Shown piece after piece: positions 9,053-17,654 of a DNA stretch of 64,000 nucleotides (the first letter of the stretch is position 1; every line of letters begins with the position of its first letter). Source of the DNA: Bacillota bacterium. Lineage in GTDB: Bacteria > Bacillota > Clostridia > Christensenellales > UMGS416. The stretch is taken from positions 32,133-96,132 of the forward strand of contig JAEZSE010000001.1 of assembly GCA_023421955.1 (NCBI GenBank), written 5' to 3'. The notes under the pieces are model-generated. The model worked only from the letters and a program-made list of their open reading frames with translations, did no database searches and was not told where the DNA came from. A program made the translations under genes and the position numbers.

Positions 9053-10855
9053 ATGCCCCGCAGGCAGGACTATATTAGGAACTTTTGCATCATCGCCCAC
9101 ATCGACCACGGTAAGTCCACGCTGGCCGACCGCCTGTTGGAACTCACCGGCGTGGTGGCCCAGCGCGACCTGGAGGAGCAGATGCTCGACACGATGGACC
9201 TGGAGCGTGAGCGTGGCATCACGATCAAGGCCCAGGCCGTGCGCATGCCCTATGTGGCGCTGGACGGGCAGGAATATGAACTGAACCTGATCGACACCCC
9301 TGGACACGTGGACTTCAGCTATGAGGTGAGCCGGTCGCTGGCAGCCTGCGAGGGCGCGATCCTTGTGGTGGATGCCACGCAAGGCATCGAGGCGCAGACG
9401 CTGGCCAACGTGTATCTGGCGCTGGACCACAACCTGGAGATCATCCCGGTGATCAACAAGATCGACCTGCCCAGCGCCGATGTGGAGGCTGTGCGCAAGG
9501 AGATTGAAGACATCATCGGCCTGGATGCAAAGGATGCCCCGGCGGTCTCCGCCAAGGAGGGCATCAACATCCGCGCCATCCTGGAGCAGGTGGTCAAGCT
9601 GGTGCCGCCGCCCAAGGGCAGTGAGGATGACACGCTGCGGGCATTGATCTTTGACTCGTATTATGACAACTACAAAGGTGCCATCAGTTTCGTTCGCATC
9701 GTGGAGGGCAGCGTGGTGCCCGGCGACCGCATCCGCATGATGGCGACCGGTTCGGAGTTTGAGGTCACTGAGGTGGGCATGTTCCGACCCCGCCTCACAC
9801 CTACCGGCGGCCTCTATGCCGGCGAGGTGGGCTATATCTGCGCCAGCATCAAGAACGTGGCCGAAACCCGCGTGGGCGACACGATCACCAACGCGTCCTC
9901 TCCGGCTTCCGAGCCCCTGCCAGGCTATAAGGAAGCCATCCCGATGGTGTTTTGCGGCATCTATCCGGCCGACGGCGCCCATTATGAGGATGTGCGCGAC
10001 GCGCTGGAGAAGCTGAAACTCAATGACGCCGCGTTTCAGTTTGAGCCTGAGACGTCGGTGGCGCTGGGCTTTGGGTTCCGCTGCGGCTTTTTGGGCCTTC
10101 TGCACATGGAGATCATCCAGCAGCGCCTGGAGCGGGAGTTTGACCTGGACCTGGTCACTACCGCCCCCAACGTGGTCTACAAGGTGGTGCTCAACGACGG
10201 CACGGTGCTGATGATCGACAACCCCAGCAAGCTGCCCAATCCCACCGACATCGAGCACATGGAGGAACCGATGACCTCGGCCCACATCATCACGCCGGTG
10301 GAGTATGTAGGCGCCATCATGGGCCTGTGCCAGGACAAGCGGGGCATCTTCGGCGAGATGAAGTATCTGGAAGCCACCCGCGTGCAGTTGAGTTACAAGC
10401 TGCCGCTCAACGAGATCATCTACGACTTCTTTGACGCGTTGAAGTCCCGCACGAAGGGTTATGCTTCTTTCGATTATGAGGTGACCGGCTATGAGCCCAG
10501 CGAGCTTGTGAAGCTGGACATCCTGCTGAACGCCGAGATCTGCGACGCGCTGTCGCTGATCACCCACAAGGAAAAGGCCTATGCCCGTGGCCGGGCGATG
10601 TGCGAGAAGCTGAAGGAAGCGATCCCGAGGCAGATGTTTGAGATCCCGATCCAGGCGGCCATCGGTGGCAAGATCATCGCCCGCGAGACGGTGAGCGCCT
10701 TCCGCAAAGACGTGTTGGCCAAATGTTACGGCGGCGACATCACCCGCAAGAAGAAGCTGTTGGAAAAACAGAAGGAAGGAAAGAAGCGCATGCGCCAGGT
10801 GGGCAGCGTGCAGGTGCCCAGCGAGGCGTTTATGTCGGTTCTGAAGCTGGATTGA
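9053..10855 (+). CDS. lepA: Elongation factor 4 (LepA), ribosomal back-translocase
   Basis: LepA is a translational GTPase that acts on stalled or newly assembled ribosomes. The 600-residue product matches the family length. It shows the G1 motif [14 protein letters not shown], the [10 protein letters not shown] switch, [21 protein letters not shown], and the LepA-specific C-terminal region ending in [18 protein letters not shown]. The start is set at the ATG giving [11 protein letters not shown], with AGGAAG about seven bases upstream; an earlier in-frame ATG would add 31 unconserved residues. Its TGA overlaps the ATG of hemW, so translation is coupled. Confidence 0.98.
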   Translation: MPRRQDYIRNFCIIAHIDHGKSTLADRLLELTGVVAQRDLEEQMLDTMDLERERGITIKAQAVRMPYVALDGQEYELNLIDTPGHVDFSYEVSRSLAACEGAILVVDATQGIEAQTLANVYLALDHNLEIIPVINKIDLPSADVEAVRKEIEDIIGLDAKDAPAVSAKEGINIRAILEQVVKLVPPPKGSEDDTLRALIFDSYYDNYKGAISFVRIVEGSVVPGDRIRMMATGSEFEVTEVGMFRPRLTPTGGLYAGEVGYICASIKNVAETRVGDTITNASSPASEPLPGYKEAIPMVFCGIYPADGAHYEDVRDALEKLKLNDAAFQFEPETSVALGFGFRCGFLGLLHMEIIQQRLEREFDLDLVTTAPNVVYKVVLNDGTVLMIDNPSKLPNPTDIEHMEEPMTSAHIITPVEYVGAIMGLCQDKRGIFGEMKYLEATRVQLSYKLPLNEIIYDFFDALKSRTKGYASFDYEVTGYEPSELVKLDILLNAEICDALSLITHKEKAYARGRAMCEKLKEAIPRQMFEIPIQAAIGGKIIARETVSAFRKDVLAKCYGGDITRKKKLLEKQKEGKKRMRQVGSVQVPSEAFMSVLKLD

Positions 10856-12129
10856 TGGCAGGACTCTATATCCACATCCCCTTTTGCGTGAGAAAATGCG
10901 CCTACTGCGACTTCCCCTCCGTGGCTGGAAGGGAAGAGGACGCGGGGCGCTTTTTTGCTGCGGTGGTGAGGGAGGCGGAGCTTTGGTGGGATGATTGCGT
11001 CGGTGGAGGGATTGGGCGGGTACCGAGCCCCGCCCGTACATCGACAGCATGTTCAATCGATTCCCTACCCTCCCTTAATAAGGGGGGATGCCGCCTCAGC
11101 GGCAGGGGGGATTTCACTGGGATGTCACCAACAGTGACAGGGGGAGTCCATAAGAGAGTTTTCTCCACCGTCTTCCTTGGCGGCGGCACTCCCTCCCTCC
11201 TTCCAGCTGGCGATCTGGAGCGGCTCATGGACAGCCTGCGCTTGGTGCTGGACATCTGCCCCATTGAGTTCACCGTGGAGGTAAACCCCGGCACCGTAGA
11301 CAAGGCGAAGCTCGAATCCTTTCGCCGCATGGGGGCCAACCGCATTTCCTTTGGCGTGCAGGCGGCGCAAGACGGCCTGCTCAAGCGCATCGGGCGCATC
11401 CACACATGGGCTGACTTTGTTCGATCTTTCGAGCTGGCCCGTGAGGCCGGATTCACCAACATCAATGCCGACATGATGACCGGCCTGCCCGGCCAGACCG
11501 TGACTGACGCGGTGGATACTGCCCGCAGGCTGGTTGCGCTGGGAGTGGAGCATGTGTCCTGTTATGGGCTCATCCTGGAGGAAGGCACACCGATGTTTGC
11601 TGCTGTGGAATCCGGCGCGCTCACCGTGCCTGATGGTGATCTGGAGCGGGAGATGTTCCACGAGGCGAAGCAGGTTCTTGAAGCGGTGGGGATCAAGCGC
11701 TACGAGATTTCCAACTTCGCAAAGCCAGGCATGGAGTGCCTGCACAACCTCACTTACTGGCGAAATGAGGATTGGCTGGGGTTAGGCCCCGGCGCCGCGT
11801 CACACTTTGACGGCGTCCGCTGGGAAAACTACCCCGATCTGGATAGCTATATGCTAGCGTTGGAGCAGGGCGCGTTGCCCCCTGCTGACACCCATGAGAT
11901 TGGCGGCAAGGAGACGGCTTTTGAATCAGTGATGCTGGGCTTGCGGCTGGTGGAAGGCATCGACTTGAAGCGCTTTGCAGCCCGCCATGGGTTCTCGTTC
12001 CTGGAGCGGTTTGGTGCGGTTATGGATAAACAGGTTGAATTGGGCCTGATGCAGAAAACCCCGCGCGCAGTCAGTCTGACCGAGCGGGGGATGGATTTGC
12101 AGAACTCTGTATTGATGGAGTTCATGTAG
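10855..12129 (+). CDS. hemW: HemW heme chaperone/radical SAM protein with an in-frame repeat insertion
   Basis: HemW (formerly annotated as oxygen-independent coproporphyrinogen oxidase) is a radical SAM protein that binds and delivers heme. The CxxxCxxC cluster motif is at C11, C15 and C18, followed by LGGGTPSLL and FTVEVNPGTVDKAKL. The ATG overlaps the lepA stop, which fixes the start; earlier start codons lie inside lepA. The protein has 424 residues against about 375 for the family. The excess sits at about residues 50-99, between the first helix and the FLGGGTPS strand, and is encoded by two palindromic repeat elements (11014-11148). The frame stays open, so the gene may still work. Confidence 0.92.
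   Translation: MAGLYIHIPFCVRKCAYCDFPSVAGREEDAGRFFAAVVREAELWWDDCVGGGIGRVPSPARTSTACSIDSLPSLNKGGCRLSGRGDFTGMSPTVTGGVHKRVFSTVFLGGGTPSLLPAGDLERLMDSLRLVLDICPIEFTVEVNPGTVDKAKLESFRRMGANRISFGVQAAQDGLLKRIGRIHTWADFVRSFELAREAGFTNINADMMTGLPGQTVTDAVDTARRLVALGVEHVSCYGLILEEGTPMFAAVESGALTVPDGDLEREMFHEAKQVLEAVGIKRYEISNFAKPGMECLHNLTYWRNEDWLGLGPGAASHFDGVRWENYPDLDSYMLALEQGALPPADTHEIGGKETAFESVMLGLRLVEGIDLKRFAARHGFSFLERFGAVMDKQVELGLMQKTPRAVSLTERGMDLQNSVLMEFM
11014..11050 (+). repeat. Palindromic repeat family A, copy inside hemW
   Basis: GGGCGGG and CCCGCCC arms flank the core TACCGAGC, followed by the tail TACATCGACAGCAT. The same core and tail recur at 43966 (core TACAGAGC, tail TACATCGACCGCCAT), and the core recurs at 14011 and, reversed, at 19004. 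This copy is translated as part of HemW. Confidence 0.75.
11063..11148 (+). repeat. Palindromic repeat family B, two units inside hemW
   Basis: The first unit (CCCTCCCTTAATAAGGGGGG, then ATGCCGCC...GGCAGGGGGGATTTC) matches the reverse complement of 19055-19127. The second (GGATGTCACCAACAGTGACA then GGGGGAG) matches the end of 43186-43230. Both are translated in frame within HemW. Confidence 0.7.
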
Positions 12130-12191
12130 CATTTTATCATGTATTTGTCTATAATTCTTATCAGACTATAAAGCAATGATGAGGTGTTGAA

Positions 12192-12623
12192 ATGAGTATA
12201 TTTGATCATCTCCAAAGATCAAAATCTAGGCAGTTGAATGACAAATACATTCTGGATGTGTTGAAAGCAAAATGCGGTAATTGTGTAACTGAACAGGTCT
12301 TTTCAATACGGATTGAGAGAAAGTGGCTTGCAAGGTACTATATACCGATACTTCCGAACACGAGATATTTCTATCTTATATGCAATGATTGTCAGTGTCA
12401 AACCGAGATTTCCAAGAATGTTGTTAAGAGGTTAAAGAAATTCAAGCAGTGTACAACACTGCTGCTGGAACACAAGATATCAGACGAGGAATACCATGCT
12501 GCATTGATTCAACATGGCGTTTTTCCTGATGAGTTCATCCCAAACAATGATTGGGAGTGCCCGAAGTGCAAAAGAGCAAATAGCGGCATCACATATCGTT
12601 GTAAATGCGGATATGGTGTTTAG
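12192..12623 (+). CDS. Small AT-rich protein with two zinc-binding cysteine sets
   Basis: The 143-residue protein has CGNC (about 28-31) paired with CNDCQC (about 63-68), and a C-terminal CPKC...CKCG set (about 123-139), so it probably binds one or two zinc ions. The N-terminal half resembles zinc-ribbon proteins that carry a hydrophobic patch (ARYYIPILPNTRYFYLICND). No catalytic motif is seen. The ATG has GAGGTG seven bases upstream. Composition is more AT-rich than hemW upstream, and it stands alone before a convergent lipoprotein gene. The function is unknown. Confidence 0.6.
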   Translation: MSIFDHLQRSKSRQLNDKYILDVLKAKCGNCVTEQVFSIRIERKWLARYYIPILPNTRYFYLICNDCQCQTEISKNVVKRLKKFKQCTTLLLEHKISDEEYHAALIQHGVFPDEFIPNNDWECPKCKRANSGITYRCKCGYGV

Positions 12624-12652
12624 TTTGAGGCCTTAGCAGTTTGGATCTTTCT

Positions 12653-12871
12653 TTACGGTGTGCAAACCGTCAGATCCCTGTATTGCGCAAGAGGGCATGC
12701 CCCCAGTGTTGCTGCTGGCTCTACGATGTCGCCGATTGGCTGCAACGCCTGTATGGAATCCGTTGTTGCGGTGTTTGACCCAGCAATGGGTTCCGCTGCT
12801 GTTTCCTTTGGCAAGCCGCAGGCAGTAAATAGCACTGAAATCGTAAAGAACAGAATCATCATTTTTTTCAT
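12653..12871 (-). CDS. Small predicted lipoprotein (72 residues)
   Basis: The product begins MKKMMILFFTISVLFTACG, a clear lipoprotein signal with the lipobox Cys at residue 18. The mature part is only about 55 residues, with no recognised domain but two further cysteines (GACPLAQYRDLTVCTP). The ATG at 12871 has GGGAGG seven bases upstream; an in-frame start at 12919 lacks this support. It is downstream of the sulfite-oxidase-like lipoprotein on the same strand with a 92-base gap, so the two may be co-transcribed. It could also be a truncated remnant of a longer lipoprotein. Confidence 0.55.
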   Translation of the reverse strand: MKKMMILFFTISVLFTACGLPKETAAEPIAGSNTATTDSIQALQPIGDIVEPAATLGACPLAQYRDLTVCTP

Positions 12872-12963
12872 GGGGTTTACCTCCCGATACAGATTGATCT
12901 TACCATCTGCTTGGCACATACATCGTGATCATTTACACATTAACCGGGGGCACAATCCTTCTA

Positions 12964-13656
12964 TTACCTCGAACTTTGAGACAAATCACCTTCATTGCTG
13001 TACCCATTGCTCTCCCAGTATCCCTTGTAGTTTGTGTCATCTGAAAGCTCAATGCGGCTGACCCATCGTGCCCATTTGTAGCCCCATTTATCTTCCGCCA
13101 CAAAGATGAAGGGGTAGCCCATCTCCGGCGGCAGCGCGATGTCGTTGGCGGCGTAGGCAATCATCAGGTTCTTTTCGAGGATTTCCTGCAGCGGTAGCGA
13201 GGTGGTATAGCCGTCCACAGCATGGAAGATCACGGTTTTGGCCTCTGGCTGCACGTTTGCCGCGTCCAGCAGCGCCTTCATTGTGACACCTTTCCACAGG
13301 ATTGTCGCATCCCAGCCTTCCACACAATACAGAGTGATCAGCCGCTCCTCGCTTGGCAAGGCCTTGACTTCGTCATAGGTGTATTGTTTGGGGGTGTTCA
13401 CCAAACCATCCACAGTTAGTCGATATGTAGTGATATCCACCCTTTGGGTGCCTTTGATCGAGTTGTCTCGAGGGCCCACAGCGGGGTCGAGCTTCCTGCC
13501 GTTGTATTCCCGAAGTTCGCCTTCGCGGTAGCGCTTCATTGTGGCGGTGGACACGGTATCGGGTGCGGGGGAACCGGCCATTCCAGAAGGCTTCGGGGCA
13601 GCACAGGCAGCGAGGATGAGAATGGGTAACAGACAAAGTGCAAGTATTTTTTTCAA
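12964..13656 (-). CDS. Sulfite-oxidase-like molybdopterin-domain lipoprotein
   Basis: The protein (230 residues) starts with a lipoprotein signal (lipobox LAAC) and continues with a single oxidoreductase molybdopterin-binding domain of the SUOX/MsrP type. The signature is LTVDGLVNTPKQYTYDEVKA, the Cys-containing TLYCVEGWDATILWKGV (the Cys expected to bind molybdenum), and DIALPPEMGYPFIFVAEDKW near the end. It is probably an extracytoplasmic reductase or oxidase of a small substrate. The start is a TTG with GAGGAG six bases upstream; an in-frame start at 13689 has no such site. No molybdenum-cofactor genes are nearby. Confidence 0.8.
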   Translation of the reverse strand: MKKILALCLLPILILAACAAPKPSGMAGSPAPDTVSTATMKRYREGELREYNGRKLDPAVGPRDNSIKGTQRVDITTYRLTVDGLVNTPKQYTYDEVKALPSEERLITLYCVEGWDATILWKGVTMKALLDAANVQPEAKTVIFHAVDGYTTSLPLQEILEKNLMIAYAANDIALPPEMGYPFIFVAEDKWGYKWARWVSRIELSDDTNYKGYWESNGYSNEGDLSQSSR

Positions 13657-14080
13657 GAGGTGCTCCTCCTCAATGCTGGATTGAGTCAACTATAGTATAG
13701 GCAGAATCAGATCGAATGAATGTGATAATGCGCACAACAAATCCGAGAGATTGGCACCACCGGAAGATGACGGACAATGCACGGGCGGACTCTGTACCGG
13801 CCCGAGACTGTAAGCAACGCAGGCAAGCAAGGCCGAAAACCACATCTTGACATTCTGTGTGCAGGCTGATTGCCTGATCGAGCCCGCCGAATGCATAAAA
13901 GGGCGCAGGGCGAAGCCCTGTATACACCCCCCTCCCCCATAAGGAGTGCGATAGTGGCCAATAGTCTGATGGGGGAGGGGTAGAGGTGGGGGGTCACAGG
14001 ATAATAGAAAGGGGTCGGTACAGAGCCCGACCCCTACCATAGACATCATTTTCTGGTGATATCGTTTCTGCAAAGAGACG
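13657..14080. other. 424-base intergenic region carrying palindromic repeats
   Basis: No credible gene is seen between the two minus-strand genes. Bases 13906-13920 form CAGGGCGAAGCCCTG. A longer inverted repeat pairs the CCCCTCCCCCAT region ending at 13940 with ATGGGGGAGGGG at 13969-13980. A family A element lies at 14011-14049. Open frames here are low-complexity and lack ribosome-binding sites. Confidence 0.6.
14011..14049 (+). repeat. Palindromic repeat family A, intergenic copy
   Basis: GGGGTCGG and CCGACCCC arms surround the core TACAGAGC, followed by TACCATAGACATCAT. Core and arms match the elements at 11014 and 43966; the tail is partly diverged. It lies about 30 bases after the end of the hydratase gene. 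Confidence 0.7.
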
Positions 14081-16309
14081 TTACTTCTTCTCATCACCGT
14101 AAAAATTGATCAGACAACCCGCCAGCAGGATTGGCCGCTCGGAGGCCGACAGCGGCAGCTTCATCTTGATCTTGCGCACCGAACCATTGGGCTCGATCAG
14201 GATGCCATAGACGCTTTCGCGAGTGCCCTGCACGGTGCCACGGATGCCGGCAATCACGATTTTCTGGCCCACTTCAAAGCTCTCATCGCTGAGGAAGGGC
14301 AGGATGCCCCAATTGCAAAGGTTGCTGCGGTAGCGCTTGGTGGCGTATTCCTGGGCGATGTTGGCCCAGCCGCCCAGCACCTTCTGGCAGCTGGCGGCCT
14401 GCTCGCGGGCGGAACCGTCGCCGGGCTTCACGGCGTAGATCGCCGAACCGATGCCGGTGTTTTCCGGGGTGAGGTTGATGCCGGTCAGCTGCGAAAGCTC
14501 CAGGAGCAGGGCGCTTTGGCCAGTCAGGCGCTCAGCCTCCAGTGCGCGCACGGCCTTGGAGCGGCCCACATAGCCCGGATCCTTGCGCGACAGCGTGAAA
14601 TCTGCCAGCTTGTGGGGGTTGGAGCGCCAGCTGGACGTCTCGCCGGAGGGGATCAGCTCGTCGGTGGTGGTCACCGGATCATCGATGGCGGAGACGATTT
14701 CCAGCACGATGTTGTCCGGCAATGGCTGGAAGTCCGGCCAGTCGGCGATGTTGGGTCCGAAGCGCAGCGGCGCGTCTGTCTTTGCGTCGCCCCAGCCGGA
14801 GTAGACACGGGCACGGTAGGGGCTGTCGTCATAATGATACTCCGGCACGGCAGGCATCTCGATTTCAGTGGCAGGGGTGAGCATGCCGCCGTTTGCGGCG
14901 GTGGCGGCGATGCTGCGGGCGTCCATCAGCGCCACGGCGGAAACCTGCCCCAGGTCGGGCTTGGAGCCTTCGCGGTTGGGGAAGTTGCGCGTGGTGTGGC
15001 GGATGCTCAGGCCCTGATGGGGCGGTACGTCGCCGGCACCGAAGCATGGGCCGCAGAAAGCGGTGCGCAGCGTGGCCCCGCTGGCAATCAAATCGGCCAG
15101 CGCGCCGTTTTTCATCAGCTCCAGCATCACCGGCTGGCTGCCGGGGTAGGCGGACAGCGCGAACTCACCGGAGCCGATGGACTTTCCTTTCAGGATACCC
15201 GCCGCGATGGCCAGGTTTTCATAAGTGCCGCCAGCACAGCCGGCGATCACTCCCTGCTCCACATGGAGCTTGCCATTGATCAGCTTGTCGGTGAGCTTGT
15301 ACTGAAGGCCCGGCGCATCCATTGCCTTTCCGGCGCTCTGCTCCACGGAGCGGAGGATGTCGCCGGCGTTCTGGTTGAATTCCTCAATCGTATAAGCGTT
15401 AGAGGGGTGGAAGGGCAACGCGATCATCGGCTTGATCTTGGAAAGATCCACAACCACCGCGCAGTCATACTTGGCCACGGCATCGGGGGCCATTGGCTTA
15501 TAATCGTTCCCGCGGCCATGGATGGCCAGGAATTCCTTCGTCTTCTCATCGGTGGTCCAGATGGAGGAAAGGCAGGTGGTCTCCGTGGTCATCACGTCGA
15601 TGCCGTTACGGTAATCCATGGATAGGCCCGCCACACCGGGGCCGGCAAACTCCATCACCTTGTTCTTCACAAAGCCACTGGCAAAGGTGGCCTTGATGAT
15701 CGCCAACGCCACGTCGTGGGGGCCAACGCCGGGCTGCGGCGCGCCGGTGAGCCAGATCAGCACCACCTCCGGCCGTTTCAGGTCATAGGTGCGGCTCAAA
15801 AGCTGCTTGACAAGCTCCGGCCCGCCCTCACCCACGGCCAGCGTGCCTAGCGCGCCGTAGCGGGTGTGGCTGTCGCTCCCCAGGATCATTGCGCCGCAGG
15901 CGGCGTGCTTCTCTCGCATATAGGTGTGGATCACGGCCAGATGAGCCGGCACATAGATGCCGCCGTATTTCACCGCTGCCGAAAGGCCGAAGAGGTGATC
16001 GTCCTCATTGATCGTGCCGCCCACCGCGCACAGCGAGTTGTGGCAGTTGGTGAGCACCCACGGCACCGGGAACTTATCAAGGCCGCTGGCGCGGGCTGTC
16101 TGCAAAATACCCACATAGGTGATGTCGTGGCTGGCCAGCGCGTCGAACTTCAGCTTGAGCTCTGTATCGGAGCCGCTGTTGTGCGCGTTCAGGATACCCC
16201 AGGCCATCGTGCCGGAGGCTGCAGTCGCTTCCAGCGCTGGGTCGATGGATGGGGCCATTTCTTTGCCGTTCAACAAGTAGACGGGTTTTTCAATCAGTTG
16301 AATCATCAT
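14081..16309 (-). CDS. Aconitase-family hydratase (YbhJ-like)
   Basis: The 742-residue protein belongs to the aconitase superfamily of [4Fe-4S] (de)hydratases. It shows [39 protein letters not shown], the iron-sulfur region [18 protein letters not shown] and [10 protein letters not shown] with its CxxC, then a C-terminal swivel-like domain ([19 protein letters not shown]). It is closer in feel to the uncharacterised YbhJ-type hydratases than to classical aconitase, and no other TCA-cycle gene is near, so the substrate is uncertain. A strong promoter lies just upstream (16338-16366). The ribosome-binding site is weak, and ATG codons at 16309 and 16306 are both possible. Confidence 0.82.
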   Translation of the reverse strand: MMIQLIEKPVYLLNGKEMAPSIDPALEATAASGTMAWGILNAHNSGSDTELKLKFDALASHDITYVGILQTARASGLDKFPVPWVLTNCHNSLCAVGGTINEDDHLFGLSAAVKYGGIYVPAHLAVIHTYMREKHAACGAMILGSDSHTRYGALGTLAVGEGGPELVKQLLSRTYDLKRPEVVLIWLTGAPQPGVGPHDVALAIIKATFASGFVKNKVMEFAGPGVAGLSMDYRNGIDVMTTETTCLSSIWTTDEKTKEFLAIHGRGNDYKPMAPDAVAKYDCAVVVDLSKIKPMIALPFHPSNAYTIEEFNQNAGDILRSVEQSAGKAMDAPGLQYKLTDKLINGKLHVEQGVIAGCAGGTYENLAIAAGILKGKSIGSGEFALSAYPGSQPVMLELMKNGALADLIASGATLRTAFCGPCFGAGDVPPHQGLSIRHTTRNFPNREGSKPDLGQVSAVALMDARSIAATAANGGMLTPATEIEMPAVPEYHYDDSPYRARVYSGWGDAKTDAPLRFGPNIADWPDFQPLPDNIVLEIVSAIDDPVTTTDELIPSGETSSWRSNPHKLADFTLSRKDPGYVGRSKAVRALEAERLTGQSALLLELSQLTGINLTPENTGIGSAIYAVKPGDGSAREQAASCQKVLGGWANIAQEYATKRYRSNLCNWGILPFLSDESFEVGQKIVIAGIRGTVQGTRESVYGILIEPNGSVRKIKMKLPLSASERPILLAGCLINFYGDEKK

Positions 16310-16337
16310 ATCACTGCTTTTCTTTGGAATTCCTCAA

Positions 16338-16366
16338 ATTATACCTGTTAGCGGTGTTTCCGTCAA
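16338..16366 (-). promoter_or_regulatory. Sigma-A promoter for the aconitase-family gene
   Basis: On the minus strand TTGACG and a consensus TATAAT are separated by exactly 17 bases, about 30 bases before the start codon. This makes the hydratase gene independent of the polysaccharide cluster upstream. Confidence 0.75.
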
Positions 16367-16399
16367 TGCGAGTTGCATATTATCAACATGAAAGAATAT

Positions 16400-17641
16400 T
16401 TATACAACCGAAGTTTGTTCCTTGTCAAACCTAAAGTAGTACCCTTTTGCTTCATTGGCAAGGCGCAACCCCCGTGCTTCCACCGTTTCGCGGATTGCGG
16501 GCAGAGTGGTTTCTGTGGCAGTGGTGATCAGCTGCCCATCTCCCGGCAGCAAGGCGCACAGCTCGCCATACAGACCGGAGATGTCAGCGAATCCATCGGT
16601 TGCACTTTCCACAACTATGAGATCATAGGGGCCTGGAAACTGATCACTGATGCTTTGATATGGCCCATACATGGATTTGCGGCAGACGGTGGCCAGGTCC
16701 GCAAGGGTGTGCGGCGCATCGGCCAAATAGTCGATTGCCACGTCCTCCACACCAATGCGGCGATACATGTTTTTGATCTGCAGCAGCGTGGATCCGCAGG
16801 AGCCGCCCAGACCTAAAATGCTCACCGGGCCCTGGCGCTTGTACCAGTGCAGGTTGACCACATCCATGTCAATATGAGCCGCTGCCCAGGAGTCCACGCC
16901 GAACTTTTTGATAAACAAGGTTCGATTGCGCTGGGGTAGGTTGTTTTTTTCGTATTCGGCGTTGAAGGTTACCGAGCCATAATGGTGCACGTAGGTGTCG
17001 CCTGCCAGGATGAGCCGCCAGCCCATTCGCCGCAGCTTGAAGCTGATGGCGTCATCGTCGTAGGCACCGGGGTTGAAATCCTCGTCAAACCACCCGGCAT
17101 CAGCAATGGCCTTGGCGCGGAAAAGGCAGGTGTAGGTGACCAGCTTCATCCGGTCTTCCCAGAGCCTTGGGTTGCTTCGATTGCGGCGATCGGCCAGTGC
17201 GTGCAGTTGCTCAAGAGTTTCATAGGGCAGATTCACCTGTTGGCGGTTGGAGGAGAACCCGCACACCGGTACGGCCATGGCAATTCTCTCATCCGATTCC
17301 ATAACGGTGACCAGGTTTTTCAGCCAATGGTCGGTTGCCACGATGTCGTTGCTCAGGTTCAGCACGTATTTGCCCTCGCCCAGTTGCAGCCCCCGGTTGA
17401 TGGCCCGGTCCACGCCGATGTTTTCCTCAAACCGCAGCTTCTTTTTGTGGGGCAGGCTGTCGAAGTATTCGGCTGTGCCGTCGGTGGAGCCGTTGTCCAC
17501 GGTGATCAGCTCATAATCCACGCCGTCGGTGTGTGCGATCAGGCTCTCGTAGCATTGTTTTGTGTAGTCCAGATGGTTGTAGGCCAGCAGCACCACGCTC
17601 ACTTGTGGCTTATGCTCAGGCCTGGGTTCTGTCAGCAGCAT
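16400..17641 (-). CDS. Family 2 glycosyltransferase with C-terminal Rossmann-like domain (second copy)
   Basis: The first half of this 413-residue protein is a GT-A glycosyltransferase: VSVVLLAYNHLDYTKQCYES, ELITVDNGSTDGTAEYF, then LNLSNDIVATDHWL with the metal-binding Asp. After about residue 270 comes a separate domain opening with ILGLGGSCGSTLLQIKN, which resembles a nucleotide- or SAM-binding Rossmann fold. The same layout is seen in the paralogue at 25713-26960. The ATG at 17641 is used because GGAGGAG precedes it and the upstream gene ends 13 bases before; a frame start at 17704 would overlap that gene. It probably transfers the sugar made by the cluster. Confidence 0.85.
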   Translation of the reverse strand: MLLTEPRPEHKPQVSVVLLAYNHLDYTKQCYESLIAHTDGVDYELITVDNGSTDGTAEYFDSLPHKKKLRFEENIGVDRAINRGLQLGEGKYVLNLSNDIVATDHWLKNLVTVMESDERIAMAVPVCGFSSNRQQVNLPYETLEQLHALADRRNRSNPRLWEDRMKLVTYTCLFRAKAIADAGWFDEDFNPGAYDDDAISFKLRRMGWRLILAGDTYVHHYGSVTFNAEYEKNNLPQRNRTLFIKKFGVDSWAAAHIDMDVVNLHWYKRQGPVSILGLGGSCGSTLLQIKNMYRRIGVEDVAIDYLADAPHTLADLATVCRKSMYGPYQSISDQFPGPYDLIVVESATDGFADISGLYGELCALLPGDGQLITTATETTLPAIRETVEARGLRLANEAKGYYFRFDKEQTSVV

Positions 17642-17654
17642 GGGCTCCTCCGGT

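Noticed and set aside
9017..11056. 679-codon minus-strand frame opposite lepA
   Set aside because: Its sequence is His/Gln/Leu-rich shadow coding opposite a highly conserved gene, without a family match.
10855..12129. hemW as a pseudogene because of the repeat insertion
   Set aside because: The insert keeps the frame, adds no stop, and lies in a loop; all downstream motifs are intact. It is treated as a probably functional gene.
14516..15625. 369-codon plus-strand frame opposite the aconitase-family gene
   Set aside because: No ribosome-binding site, Gly/His/Arg-rich shadow composition, and the opposite strand is a complete enzyme.
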